From Mycobacterium decipiens (GTDB taxonomy: Bacteria; Actinomycetota; Actinomycetes; Mycobacteriales; Mycobacteriaceae), in assembly GCF_963853665.1 (NCBI RefSeq), contig NZ_OY970459.1, positions 4,898,001-4,962,000 of the forward strand: a DNA stretch of 64,000 nucleotides. The letters are read 5' to 3'. Position 1 is the first letter of the stretch, and each line of letters starts with the position of its first letter. A program made the translations under genes and the position numbers. Below the pieces are notes generated by a model, which was not told the origin of the DNA, did no database searches, and saw nothing but the letters and a program-made list of their open reading frames with translations. This document shows positions 44,467 to 54,304 of the stretch, piece by piece.

Positions 44467-47034
44467 ATGTCATTTGTCCTCGCGGTGCCAGAGTTCCTGG
44501 GGTCAGCGGCAACGGATCTGGCCAATCTCGGCTCAGCAGTGAGCGCGGCCAACACGGCCGCGGCGACTCAGACGACAACGGTGCTCGCGGCGGCCGAAGA
44601 TGAGGTATCAGCGGCTATTGCGGCACTGTTCTCCGCTCACGGCCAGAGCTATCAGGCGATCAGCGCGCAGGCCGCGGCGTTTCAAGCCCAGTTTGTGCGG
44701 GCCCTGTCCGCAAGTTCGGCGGCCTATGCCAGTGCCGAGGCCGCCAGTGCCGCGTCAATAGCCGACCCGCTGCTCAACGCGATCAACGGCCCGGTTCTGG
44801 CGCTGACCGGGCGCCCGCTGATCGGCAATGGCGCCAACGGCGCCCCGGGCACCGGGGCGGACGGGCGGCCGGGCGGCTGGCTGCTCGGCGACGGCGGGGC
44901 CGGCGGCTCGGGCGCGGCGGGCCAAAAGGGCGGCAACGGCGGGGCGGCCGGTCTTCTTGGCACCGGCGGGGCCGGCGGGGCCGGCGGGAGCTTAATAGAC
45001 GGCACCGCAGGAGCGGGCGGGACCGGCGGGGCCGGCGGACTGGTGTCCGGCGACGGTGGGGCCGGTGGCGCCGGCGGGGTCGGCTTCCCTGCCGTGACCG
45101 GCGGGGCCGGCGGGGCCGGCGGCACCGGCGGGGCCGGCGGGCTGTTGGGCGGCGGCGGAGCCGGTGGCGCCGGCGGGATCGGCTCCCTCGGGGCCGGCGG
45201 AAACGGCGGGGCCGGCGGGACCGGCGGGCTCCTGGGCGGGCTCGTCGGCGCCGGCGGCGGCAATGGCGGTGTTGGTGGCGCGGGGAGCCTTGCGACCGCT
45301 GGGGGTATCGGTGGGGCCGGCGGGAACGGTGGCCTACTCGCCGGCGCCGGAGGCGCCGGCGGGGACGGCGGTTTCGGCCAGGCACTACCCGGCGGGGACG
45401 GCGGGACCGGCGGGAACGCCGGCCTGCTGTTCGGCGGTGGCGGCGCGGGTGGAGCCGGCGGGTCCAGCGAAACTGCCGGCGGGACCGGCGGAGCCGGTGG
45501 CAATGCCGGCCTGCTGATGTCTAGCGGCGGGGCGGGCGGAGCCGGCGGATTCGGGGCAACGGCTGGCGGTGACGGCGGCGCCGGCGGCCGCGCCACGCTG
45601 CTCGGCAGCGGCGGGATCGGCGGCGCCGGCGGCGCCAGCGAGACGGGCGTCGGTGGGATCGGCGGGGCAGGCGGCACGGCCGGCTTAGGCATCGGCAACG
45701 GCGGGGCCGGCGGGGCCGGCGGATCCAGCACGACCAACAACGGCGGTGCCGGCGGGGCCGGCGGCAACGGCGTGCTGATCGGCAACGGCGGCAACGCCGG
45801 CATCGGCGGGACCGGCACGACGACGGGCAGCATCGGCGTTGGAGGCACCGCCGGGTTGCTGTTGGGTCTGGACGGCTTCAACGCCCCCGCCAGCGCCTCG
45901 CCACTACACACCCTGCAACAACAGGCGCTAGGCGCGATCAACGCGCCCATCCAGGCAGCCACCGGGCGCCCGCTGATCGGTGGCGGCGCACCCGGGCTGG
46001 CCGGCACCGGGGCAAACGGCGCGCCCGGTGGGTGGTTGCTCGGCGACGGCGGGGCCGGCGGCTCGGGTGGGGCGGGCCTGCCCGGCGGTAACGGCGGGGC
46101 CGCCGGGTTGGTGGGCGCCGGCGGGTCCGGCGGTGCCGGCGGCAACATCGCGGTTGGTACCGCCGGGGCGGGCGGCGAGGGCGGGGCCGGCGGATGGCTG
46201 TCCGGCACCGGCGGGGTCGGCGGCGCCGGCGGAGCCTCATCGAGCGGGAACGGTGGGGACGGCGGGGCCGGCGGGACGAGCAGGCTGTTCGGCGCTGGCG
46301 GGACCGGCGGGGGCGGCGGCGCCGGTCTGACCGGACTCGGCGGAGCCGGCGGGGCCGGCGGAGCCGGCGGCCTGCTCGGCGGGCTGGTCGGCGCCGGCGG
46401 CGGGGCCGGCGGAGCAGGCGGGATCAGCGACACCGCTGGGGGCGGCGCGGGCGGAGCTGGCGGCAATGCGGGCCTGTTCGGCGGCCCCGGCGGCGCCGGC
46501 GGGAGCGGCGGGCTCGGCCCCACCGCCGGCGGGGATGGCGGCACGGGCGGCAGCGCCGGCCAACTGTTCGGCAGCGGCGGGGCAGGCGGCGCGGGCGGAG
46601 TCTCGGGGGGCACTGGCGGGGCCGGCGGCCACGGTGGCAACGCCGGCCTGCTGTTCGGCAGCGGAGGGACAGGCGGCGACGGCGGGTTCGGCTCGGGCAT
46701 CGGAGGTAACGGCGGGACCGGCGGCGACGCGATCCTGCTTGGTTACGGGGGAACGGGCGGGGCCGGCGGAATTGGCACAACTGCAGGCGACGGCGGGGCC
46801 GGCGGCAAGGCCGGCTTGCTGAACGGCAACGGCGGGGCCGGCGGCTCCGGCGGCGAGGGTAGGCCCGTCACAGGTACCGGCGGTACCGGTGGCGTCGGGG
46901 GCAACGCCCTGGTGATCGGCAACGGCGGTAATGGCGGCAACGGCGGGATCGGGGGACTGGCGTCGGGTGACCCCGGCACCGGCGGCTCCTCGGGCCCGTT
47001 ATTTGGCGCGGACGGGCTAAGCGGGTTGCCGTAA
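44467..47034 (+). CDS. PE_PGRS protein with two PGRS modules
   Basis: An 855-residue PE_PGRS protein. The PE domain spans residues 1-98 ([18 protein letters not shown] start, [12 protein letters not shown] export signal region). Then comes the linker [16 protein letters not shown] and a Gly-Gly-Ala/Gly-Gly-Asn repeat region to about 455. A second linker ([17 protein letters not shown] then [12 protein letters not shown], about 475-505) follows and then a second PGRS region to the C-terminus GADGLSGLP. Such proteins are ESX-5 exported and surface-associated. H37Rv has only a short PE gene (PE33) at this position, as I recall. Confidence 0.93.
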   Translation: MSFVLAVPEFLGSAATDLANLGSAVSAANTAAATQTTTVLAAAEDEVSAAIAALFSAHGQSYQAISAQAAAFQAQFVRALSASSAAYASAEAASAASIADPLLNAINGPVLALTGRPLIGNGANGAPGTGADGRPGGWLLGDGGAGGSGAAGQKGGNGGAAGLLGTGGAGGAGGSLIDGTAGAGGTGGAGGLVSGDGGAGGAGGVGFPAVTGGAGGAGGTGGAGGLLGGGGAGGAGGIGSLGAGGNGGAGGTGGLLGGLVGAGGGNGGVGGAGSLATAGGIGGAGGNGGLLAGAGGAGGDGGFGQALPGGDGGTGGNAGLLFGGGGAGGAGGSSETAGGTGGAGGNAGLLMSSGGAGGAGGFGATAGGDGGAGGRATLLGSGGIGGAGGASETGVGGIGGAGGTAGLGIGNGGAGGAGGSSTTNNGGAGGAGGNGVLIGNGGNAGIGGTGTTTGSIGVGGTAGLLLGLDGFNAPASASPLHTLQQQALGAINAPIQAATGRPLIGGGAPGLAGTGANGAPGGWLLGDGGAGGSGGAGLPGGNGGAAGLVGAGGSGGAGGNIAVGTAGAGGEGGAGGWLSGTGGVGGAGGASSSGNGGDGGAGGTSRLFGAGGTGGGGGAGLTGLGGAGGAGGAGGLLGGLVGAGGGAGGAGGISDTAGGGAGGAGGNAGLFGGPGGAGGSGGLGPTAGGDGGTGGSAGQLFGSGGAGGAGGVSGGTGGAGGHGGNAGLLFGSGGTGGDGGFGSGIGGNGGTGGDAILLGYGGTGGAGGIGTTAGDGGAGGKAGLLNGNGGAGGSGGEGRPVTGTGGTGGVGGNALVIGNGGNGGNGGIGGLASGDPGTGGSSGPLFGADGLSGLP

Positions 47035-47249
47035 GCGCCGGGCTCCGCTTGTGGCTTTCGGGACGCGCCCGCCTGCGCCGACAGCGTCGATCCGCAAGTC
47101 CGCGGATTCTCGGACGTGCCAGTGAGATCGAGAATCCGGACAAGCCTGGGACGTCTTGGCTGCTAGCGCCATCCGCTGCCATTCACCCCACAGTTTTGGT
47201 GGTGGTCGGACACTAGCCCGATTCTCGTGACCCCGTCGGAAGGTGTCAC

Positions 47250-48617
47250 ATGTCATATGTCATCGCAGTCCCGAAGCTACTGGGAGCAGCGGCAACAGAT
47301 TTGACCACTCTGGGCTCGTTGCTTAGCGCGGCCAACGTTTCGGCCGCGGCGACCCAGACAACGGCGGTGCTGGCCGCGGCCGAGGATGAAGTGTCTGCGG
47401 CGATCGCGGCGCTGTTCTCCAGCCATGTCCAGGGCTATCAGCGCAGCGGCCGCAAATGGTGCGGCAATTTTAGCCAACCCCCTAGAGCCTGCGCAGCGAG
47501 AACTGCTCAACCTGATCAATGCGCCCGGCCTGGCGCTCACCGGACGTCCGCTGATCGGCAAATGACGCCAGCGCGACCCCGGGTACCGGGCAGGACGGCG
47601 CGCCCGGCGGCTGGTTATCCGGCGACGGCGGGGCCGGCGGCTCCGGCGCGCCCGGCCTCAACGGCGGGAATGGCGGGACCAGCGGGAACTCCGCTGCCAA
47701 CTTCGGCGGGGCCGGCGGCCAGGCCGGCCAACTTCTGGGCGGCGGCGGCGCGGGCGGGGCCGGCGGCCAGGGCGGCACTATCGGTGGTGACGGCGGTGTA
47801 GGCGGCAACGCTGTGCTATTCGGCAACGGCGGGACCGGCCCGGCCGCGGGCAGCCCTGGCACACCGGCGGCGGCAGCGGGCTGCTGCGGGCCTAGACGGA
47901 CTCAACGGGTTGCCCTAGCCGGCCAGCGCTGCGTTGATGGCCGATTCGGTGCAGACCCTGCAGCATTAGAGCAGCTCACGCCGTCAACGCGGCCGTCCAG
48001 ACACAGACCAGGTGCCCGCTGGGCGGCAACGGCGGGACCACCACGATGCCAGGCAAGACCGGAAACGGCGGCAGCGGCGGGGTTGCTATTGGGCCAGAAC
48101 GGAATCAACGGTTTGCCGTAGCCACCCATGTTGGCGGGCAAGATCGGCCGAACGGGATTGGGGCCGACCACACGGACCTGCACTGCGGACGCCACAACCA
48201 CGCAATTCCTTGCTACTGAAGGAATGCCGACTGCCATCACACATCGCAACAGACGCTCGGAGTAGTCATCCGATTCGCGTCCCGGCATCGTAGGCGCAAC
48301 ACGAAACTACCTGGCGCCAAGTGAGATACGCAAATCACCAGGCAACATGCTGAAGGCTCCGGCTGGGCCGATCACGGCAACCACCAAGCGGTGGGTCCGG
48401 TCAGGGCTGGCTTCCCGGTGGGCCGTCGCCCGCCATCGGACAAGCCGGCGGAAACGGCGGCGCGGGCGGGTACGCCGCCAGCGGCAACAGCGGCGGCACC
48501 GGCGGTACCAGCGGCAACGCGGGGCGCCACATCGGCAATAGCCTTCTCGATGTCACCGGCAGCGACCGCACCGGCGGTGAGCGGGACGGCGAGGACGGTT
48601 TGACCGGGTTGGCGTAG
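47250..48617 (+). pseudogene. Degraded PE_PGRS gene
   Basis: An intact PE start ([18 protein letters not shown]) runs for about 65 codons to SSHVQGYQ and then breaks at a deletion/frameshift. Downstream, PGRS code continues in shifting frames: [10 protein letters not shown] near 47530, [19 protein letters not shown] near 47700, an ending NGINGLP at 48118, and another [14 protein letters not shown] tail ending with TAG at 48617. Low-complexity GC-rich sequence is continuous but no frame spans it. At least two frameshifts and a loss in the PE/linker junction are needed to explain it. The retained PE segment could still be translated as a short PE protein. Confidence 0.8.
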
Positions 48618-48736
48618 CTGGCGCCGCCCCACACCCCGCCCCCACACGCATGCGCTGTCCTGCAACGGAATTCCCTCGATGACCACCATCGGCACCCCGG
48701 CGTGTCAATGCGGCATCGCGGCCGTAGACTGCTCGC

Positions 48737-49774
48737 ATGACCCACGACTGGCTGCTCGTGGAGACGCTGGGGGACGAACCGGCCGTGGTAGCGCAGGGGC
48801 GTGAGCTAAAGAAGCTTGTCCCTATCACCACGTTCTTGCGTCGCAGTCCCTATTTGGCCGCGGTCCGCACAGCGATCGCCGAGACGCTGCAGACCGGCCA
48901 GAGCCTGACCAGCATCACTCCCAAGAGCGATCGCGTGATCCGCACCGAGCCGGTGACGATGTCCGACGGACGCGTGCACGGCGTGCATGTGTGGAGCGGC
49001 CCTGCCGATGCGAAACCGCCCGAACGGCCGACCCCTGGCCCGCTGAAGTGGGACCTAACCCGCGGCGTCGCCACCGACACCCCGGAGTCTCTGGCCAACA
49101 GCGGCAAGAATCCCGAGATCGAGGTCACCTACGGCAGGGCCTTCGCTGAAGATCTGCCGTCACGCGAACTCAATCCGAACGAAACCAAGGTCCTTACCAT
49201 GGCTGTCAAACCAGAGCCAGGACAAACTTTGTGCAGCACATGGGATCTCACCGATTGGCAAGGAACACCTATCCGGATCGGTTTCGTCGCGCGAAGCGCG
49301 CTGGAGCCGGGACCGGATGGTCGCGAGCACCTGGTCGCCCGAGCGATGAACTGGCGTGCTGAGTTCAAGGACCGCGCGGTAGCGGTCGACAACTTGGCGC
49401 AGCGAATCCTCAACGGGCTGGCGCAGGCCGGGGTCCACCGGGCGCTCATCGATCTAAAAAGCTGGACCCTGCTGAAATGGCTCGACGAGCCCTGCTCCTT
49501 CTACGATTGGCGGGGCAGCGCGGCCGAAGGGCCACGGCTACATCCCGACGACCAGCACGTGATCGATGCCATGATAAAGGAATTCGCCAACGGATCAGCC
49601 TGTCATGTATTGCGGCTGCCCGGGCACGACGTCGATTGGGTGCCGGTCCATGTCACCGTCAACAGGATCGAGCTCGAACCGGATACCTTCGCCGGATTGG
49701 TGTCCCTGCGATTGCCCACCGATGAAGAACTCGCCGATGCGGGGCTGTCGAAAGCAACTGACGACACGACCTAA
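48737..49774 (+). CDS. Rv3651-like GAF/PAS-type sensor protein
   Basis: A 345-residue soluble protein, clearly the orthologue of Rv3651 (same length, start MTHDWLLVETLGDEP). The family folds into GAF/PAS-like modules. The first is near residues 1-95 (LVPITTFLRRSPYLAAVRTAI), a central one near 150-220 (FAEDLPSRELNPNETKVL) and the last near 270-335 (WVPVHVTVNRIELEPDTFAGLVSLRLP). Ligand and output are unknown; no kinase or DNA-binding part is attached. Codon use and divergence are like the core genes. Confidence 0.88.
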   Translation: MTHDWLLVETLGDEPAVVAQGRELKKLVPITTFLRRSPYLAAVRTAIAETLQTGQSLTSITPKSDRVIRTEPVTMSDGRVHGVHVWSGPADAKPPERPTPGPLKWDLTRGVATDTPESLANSGKNPEIEVTYGRAFAEDLPSRELNPNETKVLTMAVKPEPGQTLCSTWDLTDWQGTPIRIGFVARSALEPGPDGREHLVARAMNWRAEFKDRAVAVDNLAQRILNGLAQAGVHRALIDLKSWTLLKWLDEPCSFYDWRGSAAEGPRLHPDDQHVIDAMIKEFANGSACHVLRLPGHDVDWVPVHVTVNRIELEPDTFAGLVSLRLPTDEELADAGLSKATDDTT

Positions 49775-49788
49775 TCGCCAGGCCGAGA

Positions 49789-51336
49789 TCAACTCACCAC
49801 CGGCAGCAGCCGATCCGCGGCCAACGATAGCCGCTGCCTGCTGAGTTCGGGCCACGCCTGCACCGCACAGAATGGCGCGCACTGGTCCCGCGACGAACGG
49901 GTGCCGACGTGCACGCAGCACTGCATCAGCCGCTCCTCGATCATCGTGGCGATGTCCATGAACGGCTTGACGGTGATCCGGACGACACGCTCGCCGAGTA
50001 GCCGCCTCAGCTTCCGCCGACCCCCGGGCAGTGCGGTGGACGCCAACGTCAGCAAGGTCGACATGCCCAGATCGCAGTTCGCGCAGATCAGTCGCCACAC
50101 ATCAGACATCTGCGGGTGCGACAACGACGACTGCTCCGAGAGCAATCCCAGCAATGATTCCCGCAGCGCCAGCTGCAGTTCACTGGGAATGTCGCTGTCC
50201 GCAATACGGTTTGCGATCAGGCCGAGCTTACTCTTGAGGTTGTCGTGGCCGATCAACGCGACCAGTGAGCGCCACCGCCCGCTGTCGTCACGAAGTAAGT
50301 ATCCGACTGAACAACAATGCGGGTGTGAGCACGGCAGCGCGGTCAGATCCCGCCAGGTAACCAGGTTGTCGGTCTGTGGCCCCAACCGCTTGAGCACACC
50401 CGTATGCGTAAGCCGATTGTCCGGGTCGATGAATCCGGAACGCCCTGAACCGAACTGGGGCTGAATGCACAAACCGCCCACATAGGGCGTCCGCAAAGCG
50501 AGGCGAACGACATCGCCGATCTCGTCGTCATTGACACCCAGCGCCGCCGTCATCACCAGGGTGGTGAAGATTTCCCGTTCGGACAGTCGTCGCAAGGCGT
50601 CCCGCTTCATACGGCGAAGGTCGCCGCCGCGATGGTACCGGTGCGCGGCCAGCGACAGCCCGTCATACTGCAGGTACACCTCGACCCGCTCCCGATTCTC
50701 AGTGAGCACATCGAGCAAACCGTCGTCCTGAGCAACTCGTAAGCCATTGGTGTTCAGAAGTATTCGAGTTATCGGTCGCGCGCGCAGTTCCGCCAGCAGC
50801 TCTGGCAACTGTGGGTGCAGGCTGGGCTCGCCACCGGAGAGCATCACCACGTCGAGGCGGCCATTCTCCCGCTCAAGCCGCTGGTCGACGTTGGCAAGCA
50901 CATCGCCGACGGCGACGACATTGCGCAGGTCCGGCGAGGAGTCGGCAAAGCACGTCGGACAGCGCAGGTTGCAAGTTTCAGCGATGTCTTGCAGCAGTAT
51001 GCAGGTGTGCTGTGTCTGCATCTGCGGCAGCCCACGCAGATACGCATGCGGGATCGGGTCGAAATTTTCCGGAACATCTGCAACGTGCGCCTTCGTCGGA
51101 GCCGTCCATTCCTCAAGGTAAGCAAGGATTTCCGGGTCTTCGTCGTAAAGCGTGCGGACCAGTCCGTGCGTAGGGCAGCCACGCTCCAGCCAGATCAGCC
51201 CGTCTCGTTCGGCCAACCAGCCGCCCAGCCGTGCAACATGATCCAGCGGCCGGTTCGGATCATCGGCGTGGCATCGTGGGCAGAAAGCGTTGACATAGCG
51301 ATGAATACGATCGCCCCGCAGTCCCATGCCGGTCAT
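49789..51336 (-). CDS. Radical SAM protein, tetraether-synthase (Tes/MJ0619)-like
   Basis: A 515-residue radical SAM enzyme. The N-terminal ribbon FCPRC (Cys19, Cys22) and GCPTHG (Cys54, His57) resembles the rubredoxin/zinc-ribbon module of the Tes family. The 4Fe-4S motif is CNLRCPTC (Cys122, Cys126, Cys129) and the SAM-binding LSGGEPSLHP follows near residue 168. After the barrel come PCSHPHCCSVGYLL, LICANC and a terminal CCVHVGT...CAPFC cluster, room for auxiliary Fe-S centres. Tes joins lipid chains by C-C bonds at unactivated carbons in archaea; whether that chemistry applies here is inference. ATG at 51336 overlaps the upstream stop (ATGA). I do not recall this gene at the H37Rv locus. 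Confidence 0.85.
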   Translation of the reverse strand: MTGMGLRGDRIHRYVNAFCPRCHADDPNRPLDHVARLGGWLAERDGLIWLERGCPTHGLVRTLYDEDPEILAYLEEWTAPTKAHVADVPENFDPIPHAYLRGLPQMQTQHTCILLQDIAETCNLRCPTCFADSSPDLRNVVAVGDVLANVDQRLERENGRLDVVMLSGGEPSLHPQLPELLAELRARPITRILLNTNGLRVAQDDGLLDVLTENRERVEVYLQYDGLSLAAHRYHRGGDLRRMKRDALRRLSEREIFTTLVMTAALGVNDDEIGDVVRLALRTPYVGGLCIQPQFGSGRSGFIDPDNRLTHTGVLKRLGPQTDNLVTWRDLTALPCSHPHCCSVGYLLRDDSGRWRSLVALIGHDNLKSKLGLIANRIADSDIPSELQLALRESLLGLLSEQSSLSHPQMSDVWRLICANCDLGMSTLLTLASTALPGGRRKLRRLLGERVVRITVKPFMDIATMIEERLMQCCVHVGTRSSRDQCAPFCAVQAWPELSRQRLSLAADRLLPVVS

Positions 51337-51743
51337 TGGGCTGCCCCATACAACGTGGGATTCACTCCGGTACAGAAGCCGACAGTGAGGATTGACGTAA
51401 GCGCCCAGCCGATCATCAAACCCATGCCTATTCCCTTCGCCCACGGGTTTCGGAGCGCGATCAGTACAGCACCGCCACCAAATGCGATCAGCCCCAGCGC
51501 AACGGCTCCGATGGCCGTAGCTGCCCCGGGAGCGATGGCTTGGGCAAGCCCGAAGAACACCATGAGCGCGATAATCAGATTGATGCCGAAATAGATGAAT
51601 ACGCCGACCACCGCCGCCCCGAAGATCTCTGAAGCGGACATGCGCGGTGGCGGATTCCAGTAGGGGTCGGGTTGGTTCTGATAGTAGGGGGAGCCCGGCG
51701 GCGGCCAGCCTTCCGGAGGCATCCCCGGCGGTGGGTTCGTCAT
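51333..51743 (-). CDS. Small Pro-rich membrane protein in the radical SAM operon
   Basis: A 136-residue protein with a Pro/Tyr/Trp-rich cytoplasmic N-terminus (MTNPPPGMPPEGWPPPGSP, then NPPPRMSASE). Three or four hydrophobic helices follow (GAAVVGVFIYFGINLIIALMVF; ATAIGAVALGLIAFGG; GMGLMIGWALTSILTVG). It resembles DUF4190/DUF4870-style actinobacterial proteins in layout but I cannot place it firmly. Both ends overlap its neighbours (ATGA on each side), so it is co-translated with the Lgt-like and radical SAM proteins and may anchor or scaffold them at the membrane. Confidence 0.75.
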   Translation of the reverse strand: MTNPPPGMPPEGWPPPGSPYYQNQPDPYWNPPPRMSASEIFGAAVVGVFIYFGINLIIALMVFFGLAQAIAPGAATAIGAVALGLIAFGGGAVLIALRNPWAKGIGMGLMIGWALTSILTVGFCTGVNPTLYGAAQ

Positions 51744-52525
51744 GTCGACAACGCCTGCCGATTTAGGAATGTGTCGTAGTAGCCACGGCGGTACCCGTAG
51801 CCCAACCGGACGGCGATGACGGCAATGGACGGCAGCAGAAACCATTGCGGCCGCGTCAAACCCAGCCACACGGTCTCGTTCGCCCGGACAAACTCGACAA
51901 AGAACCGGAACACCGCATAACTCGCGACGTAGAGAACGAACAACTCACCTGGTTGTGTCACCCGATTGCGCAGCCACAGCAGTACGATGAACGCGGCCAG
52001 CTGAAACCCGATCTCGTAGAGGAACGACGGATGCATCGCGGCGCCGCTGAGGCAGCCGGGACATTTTGGCGTCGTTCCCGGGGCGTGGACACCCCACGGC
52101 AGGCTGGTCGGCCGTCCTGGCGCCTCGGTGAGGTGACAGCCGATGCGGCCGATCGCCATTCCCAGTGCGACCGCCGGGGCGAACAAGTCACCGGTCTTGC
52201 CCGTGTAGCCGCCGATGCGCTTGGCCATCAGGACACCGACATAGGCACCCAGCAGGCCACCCAGGATGCTGCGGGACCCAAATTCCCAGGCCTGCAACAA
52301 GGTCGGGTTCAGCCGGACGTCGATGTGCGCTGCCCAGCCGGACAACCGCATACCGATTGCCCCGCCGACCAGGGCACCGGTGACCGCCACCAGCGATTGG
52401 TCGTTGACCGCACCGCGGCGCCGCGCTTCGCCGATGAAGACGATCGTGGCGGCCAATACGCCCAACCCCACGAACACGCCATGCACCGGCAGCACCAGCG
52501 GCCCAATCCGCAGCTGCGGAACCAC
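51740..52525 (-). CDS. Lgt-family (prolipoprotein diacylglyceryl transferase-like) membrane protein
   Basis: A seven-helix membrane protein of about 261 residues with Lgt landmarks: GRIG in the signature region, HPSFLYE and the VFRFFVEFVR helix with the conserved Arg. Usual catalytic positions differ: the HGG expected before the signature is LGG (SRSILGGLLG), and the GRxGNFxNGE signature reads GRIGCHLTEAPG, with Cys in place of Asn. The housekeeping Lgt (Rv1614 type) would be elsewhere, so this is a diverged paralogue. The GTG at 52525 starts a typical Lgt N-terminus (VVPQLRIGPLVLPVHG); an ATG at 52603 is open but only 28 bases from the divergent PE_PGRS start. First gene of the three-gene operon. 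Confidence 0.82.
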   Translation of the reverse strand: MVPQLRIGPLVLPVHGVFVGLGVLAATIVFIGEARRRGAVNDQSLVAVTGALVGGAIGMRLSGWAAHIDVRLNPTLLQAWEFGSRSILGGLLGAYVGVLMAKRIGGYTGKTGDLFAPAVALGMAIGRIGCHLTEAPGRPTSLPWGVHAPGTTPKCPGCLSGAAMHPSFLYEIGFQLAAFIVLLWLRNRVTQPGELFVLYVASYAVFRFFVEFVRANETVWLGLTRPQWFLLPSIAVIAVRLGYGYRRGYYDTFLNRQALST

Positions 52526-52630
52526 CCCGACAGCGTATATGTCTGCGGCAGAAACACCCTTGTTCTGCCCACACTCGCGATACGGTGAGCTGCTGACCCG
52601 CATCGGTATGGCGGGGATGGGAGGTGTCAG

Positions 52631-54286
52631 GTGTCGTTTGTGATCGCGGCGCCGGAGCTGCTCAGCGCGGCCGCGACCGACTTGTCGAAGCTCGGTGCCG
52701 CGCTCAACGCGGCCAATATCGCCGCGGCGACCTCCACCACGACGGTGCTGGCCGCGGCCGATGATGAGGTATCGCAGGCTGTCGCGGCGCTGTTCGGCGC
52801 CAACGCCCAGGCCTACCAGCGGATCAGCGCGCAGGCGACGGCGTTCCATGACCGCTTCGTGCAGGCCTTGACTGCGGGGGCGGGCGGCTATGCCAGCGGT
52901 GAGGCCGCCAATCTTTTAGCCGTGCTCGACGTCGTGAATGCGCCCACCCAAACGCTGTTGGGGCGCCCACTGATCGGCAACGGGGCCAACGGCGCGCCGG
53001 GGACCGGGGCTGACGGCGGACCCGGCGGGATCTTGATCGGCCAGGGCGGGGCGGGCGGATCGGGCGCGCCCGGCCAGGACGGCGGCAATGGCGGGGCCGC
53101 CGGACTTCTCGGTAACGGCGGGGCCGGCGGGGTCGGCGGGTTCGGCCTGCCGGGTGGACCGGGCGGGTCCGGTGGGAACGGTGGACCCGGCGGGTTGTTC
53201 GGCAACGGCGGCAACGGCGGCATTGGCGGAGGCTCGTTGGATGGCAACGGCGGGACCGGCGGCGCCGGAGGGGCCGGCGGGCTGTTCGGCTCCGGCGGCA
53301 GGGGCGGGGCCGGCGGGGTCAGCGCCCTCCTCCTCGGGGGAACCGGCGGTTCCGGCGGCGCGGGCGGCCTGCTCGGCGCCGGAGGTGCCGGCGGCGACGG
53401 GGGACAGTCGGACGACGCCACCGGCGGCGTCGGTGGAGCCGGCGGCCGTGCCGGCTTGCTCTTCGGCTCCGGCGGCAACGGCGGTGAGGGCGCTAGCGGC
53501 GGTCAGGACGGTGGTGTCGGCGGGCCTGGCGGGGCAGGCGGGCTGTTCGGCGACGGCGGTGAGGGCGGGGACGGTGGAACCGGTTTCGCCGCCAGCGGCG
53601 GCGTGGGCGGAGCCGGCGGAGCGGCCGGGCTATTCGGCTCCGGCGGGCACGGCGGGCACGGCGGGCACGGCGGCGCCAATGGTGGGGCCGCCGGGGACGG
53701 CGGACGCGGCGGCGCGCTGTTCGGTCCCGGCGGGGACGGTGGCGGCGGCGGCAACGGCCAACCCGACACCGGCGGGGCCGGCGGAGACGGCGGGGATGCG
53801 GGGCTGTTCGGTGCGGGCGGGGCCGGCGGAGACGGCGGCGTCGGCCACAACAGCGGCGGAGCCGGCGGAGACGGTGGTGGCGGTGGCATGCTTTCCGGCC
53901 GGGGCGGGGACGGCGGAGACGGCGGCGTCGCCGGGCTCACCGGCGGGGCCGGCGGGGCCGGCGGAAACGCCGGGCTGCTGTTCGGCGACGGCGGTGAGGG
54001 CGGAACCGGCGGGTGGGGCGGATTCAGCGTTGCCGGCCATGGCGGGGCCGGCGGAATCGGCGGCAACGCCGGGCTCATCGGCAACGGCGGCAACGGCGGC
54101 GCCGGTGGGATCACCTCGGCCCCCGGCAGCACCGGTGGTGACGGTGGTAACGGCGGCAAAGCCTGGCTGGTCGGTAACGGCGGTAACGGCGGCAACGCCG
54201 GGCCCGCCACCATCCCGGGCGGCGTTGGCGTGGGCGGGACCCGGGGCCGGCTGCTCGGCGCCACCGGACTGAACGGGTCCGCGTAG
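52631..54286 (+). CDS. PE_PGRS family protein
   Basis: A 551-residue PE_PGRS protein: PE domain (1-95, [18 protein letters not shown], with [15 protein letters not shown]), linker [16 protein letters not shown], then a PGRS region to the C-terminal [11 protein letters not shown]. Aspartate is commoner in its repeats (GGDGGDGG) than in the other PE_PGRS gene here. GTG start. By position it corresponds to PE_PGRS60/61 of H37Rv. It is divergent from the Lgt-like gene, and a TATAT stretch at about 52536 may serve the shared promoter. Confidence 0.92.
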   Translation: MSFVIAAPELLSAAATDLSKLGAALNAANIAAATSTTTVLAAADDEVSQAVAALFGANAQAYQRISAQATAFHDRFVQALTAGAGGYASGEAANLLAVLDVVNAPTQTLLGRPLIGNGANGAPGTGADGGPGGILIGQGGAGGSGAPGQDGGNGGAAGLLGNGGAGGVGGFGLPGGPGGSGGNGGPGGLFGNGGNGGIGGGSLDGNGGTGGAGGAGGLFGSGGRGGAGGVSALLLGGTGGSGGAGGLLGAGGAGGDGGQSDDATGGVGGAGGRAGLLFGSGGNGGEGASGGQDGGVGGPGGAGGLFGDGGEGGDGGTGFAASGGVGGAGGAAGLFGSGGHGGHGGHGGANGGAAGDGGRGGALFGPGGDGGGGGNGQPDTGGAGGDGGDAGLFGAGGAGGDGGVGHNSGGAGGDGGGGGMLSGRGGDGGDGGVAGLTGGAGGAGGNAGLLFGDGGEGGTGGWGGFSVAGHGGAGGIGGNAGLIGNGGNGGAGGITSAPGSTGGDGGNGGKAWLVGNGGNGGNAGPATIPGGVGVGGTRGRLLGATGLNGSA

Positions 54287-54304
54287 CCGGTCACCGCGCG
54301 GCGA

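Noticed and set aside
44724..46700. 658-codon minus-strand Pro-rich frame
   Set aside because: It is the reverse complement of PGRS Gly-rich repeats (GGC/GCC read as proline codons); the plus strand has the PE domain and linkers.
52603..52849. N-terminal extension of the Lgt-like protein up to 52849
   Set aside because: This part is antisense to the PE domain of the divergent PE_PGRS gene and has no Lgt similarity; the homology begins near 52525.
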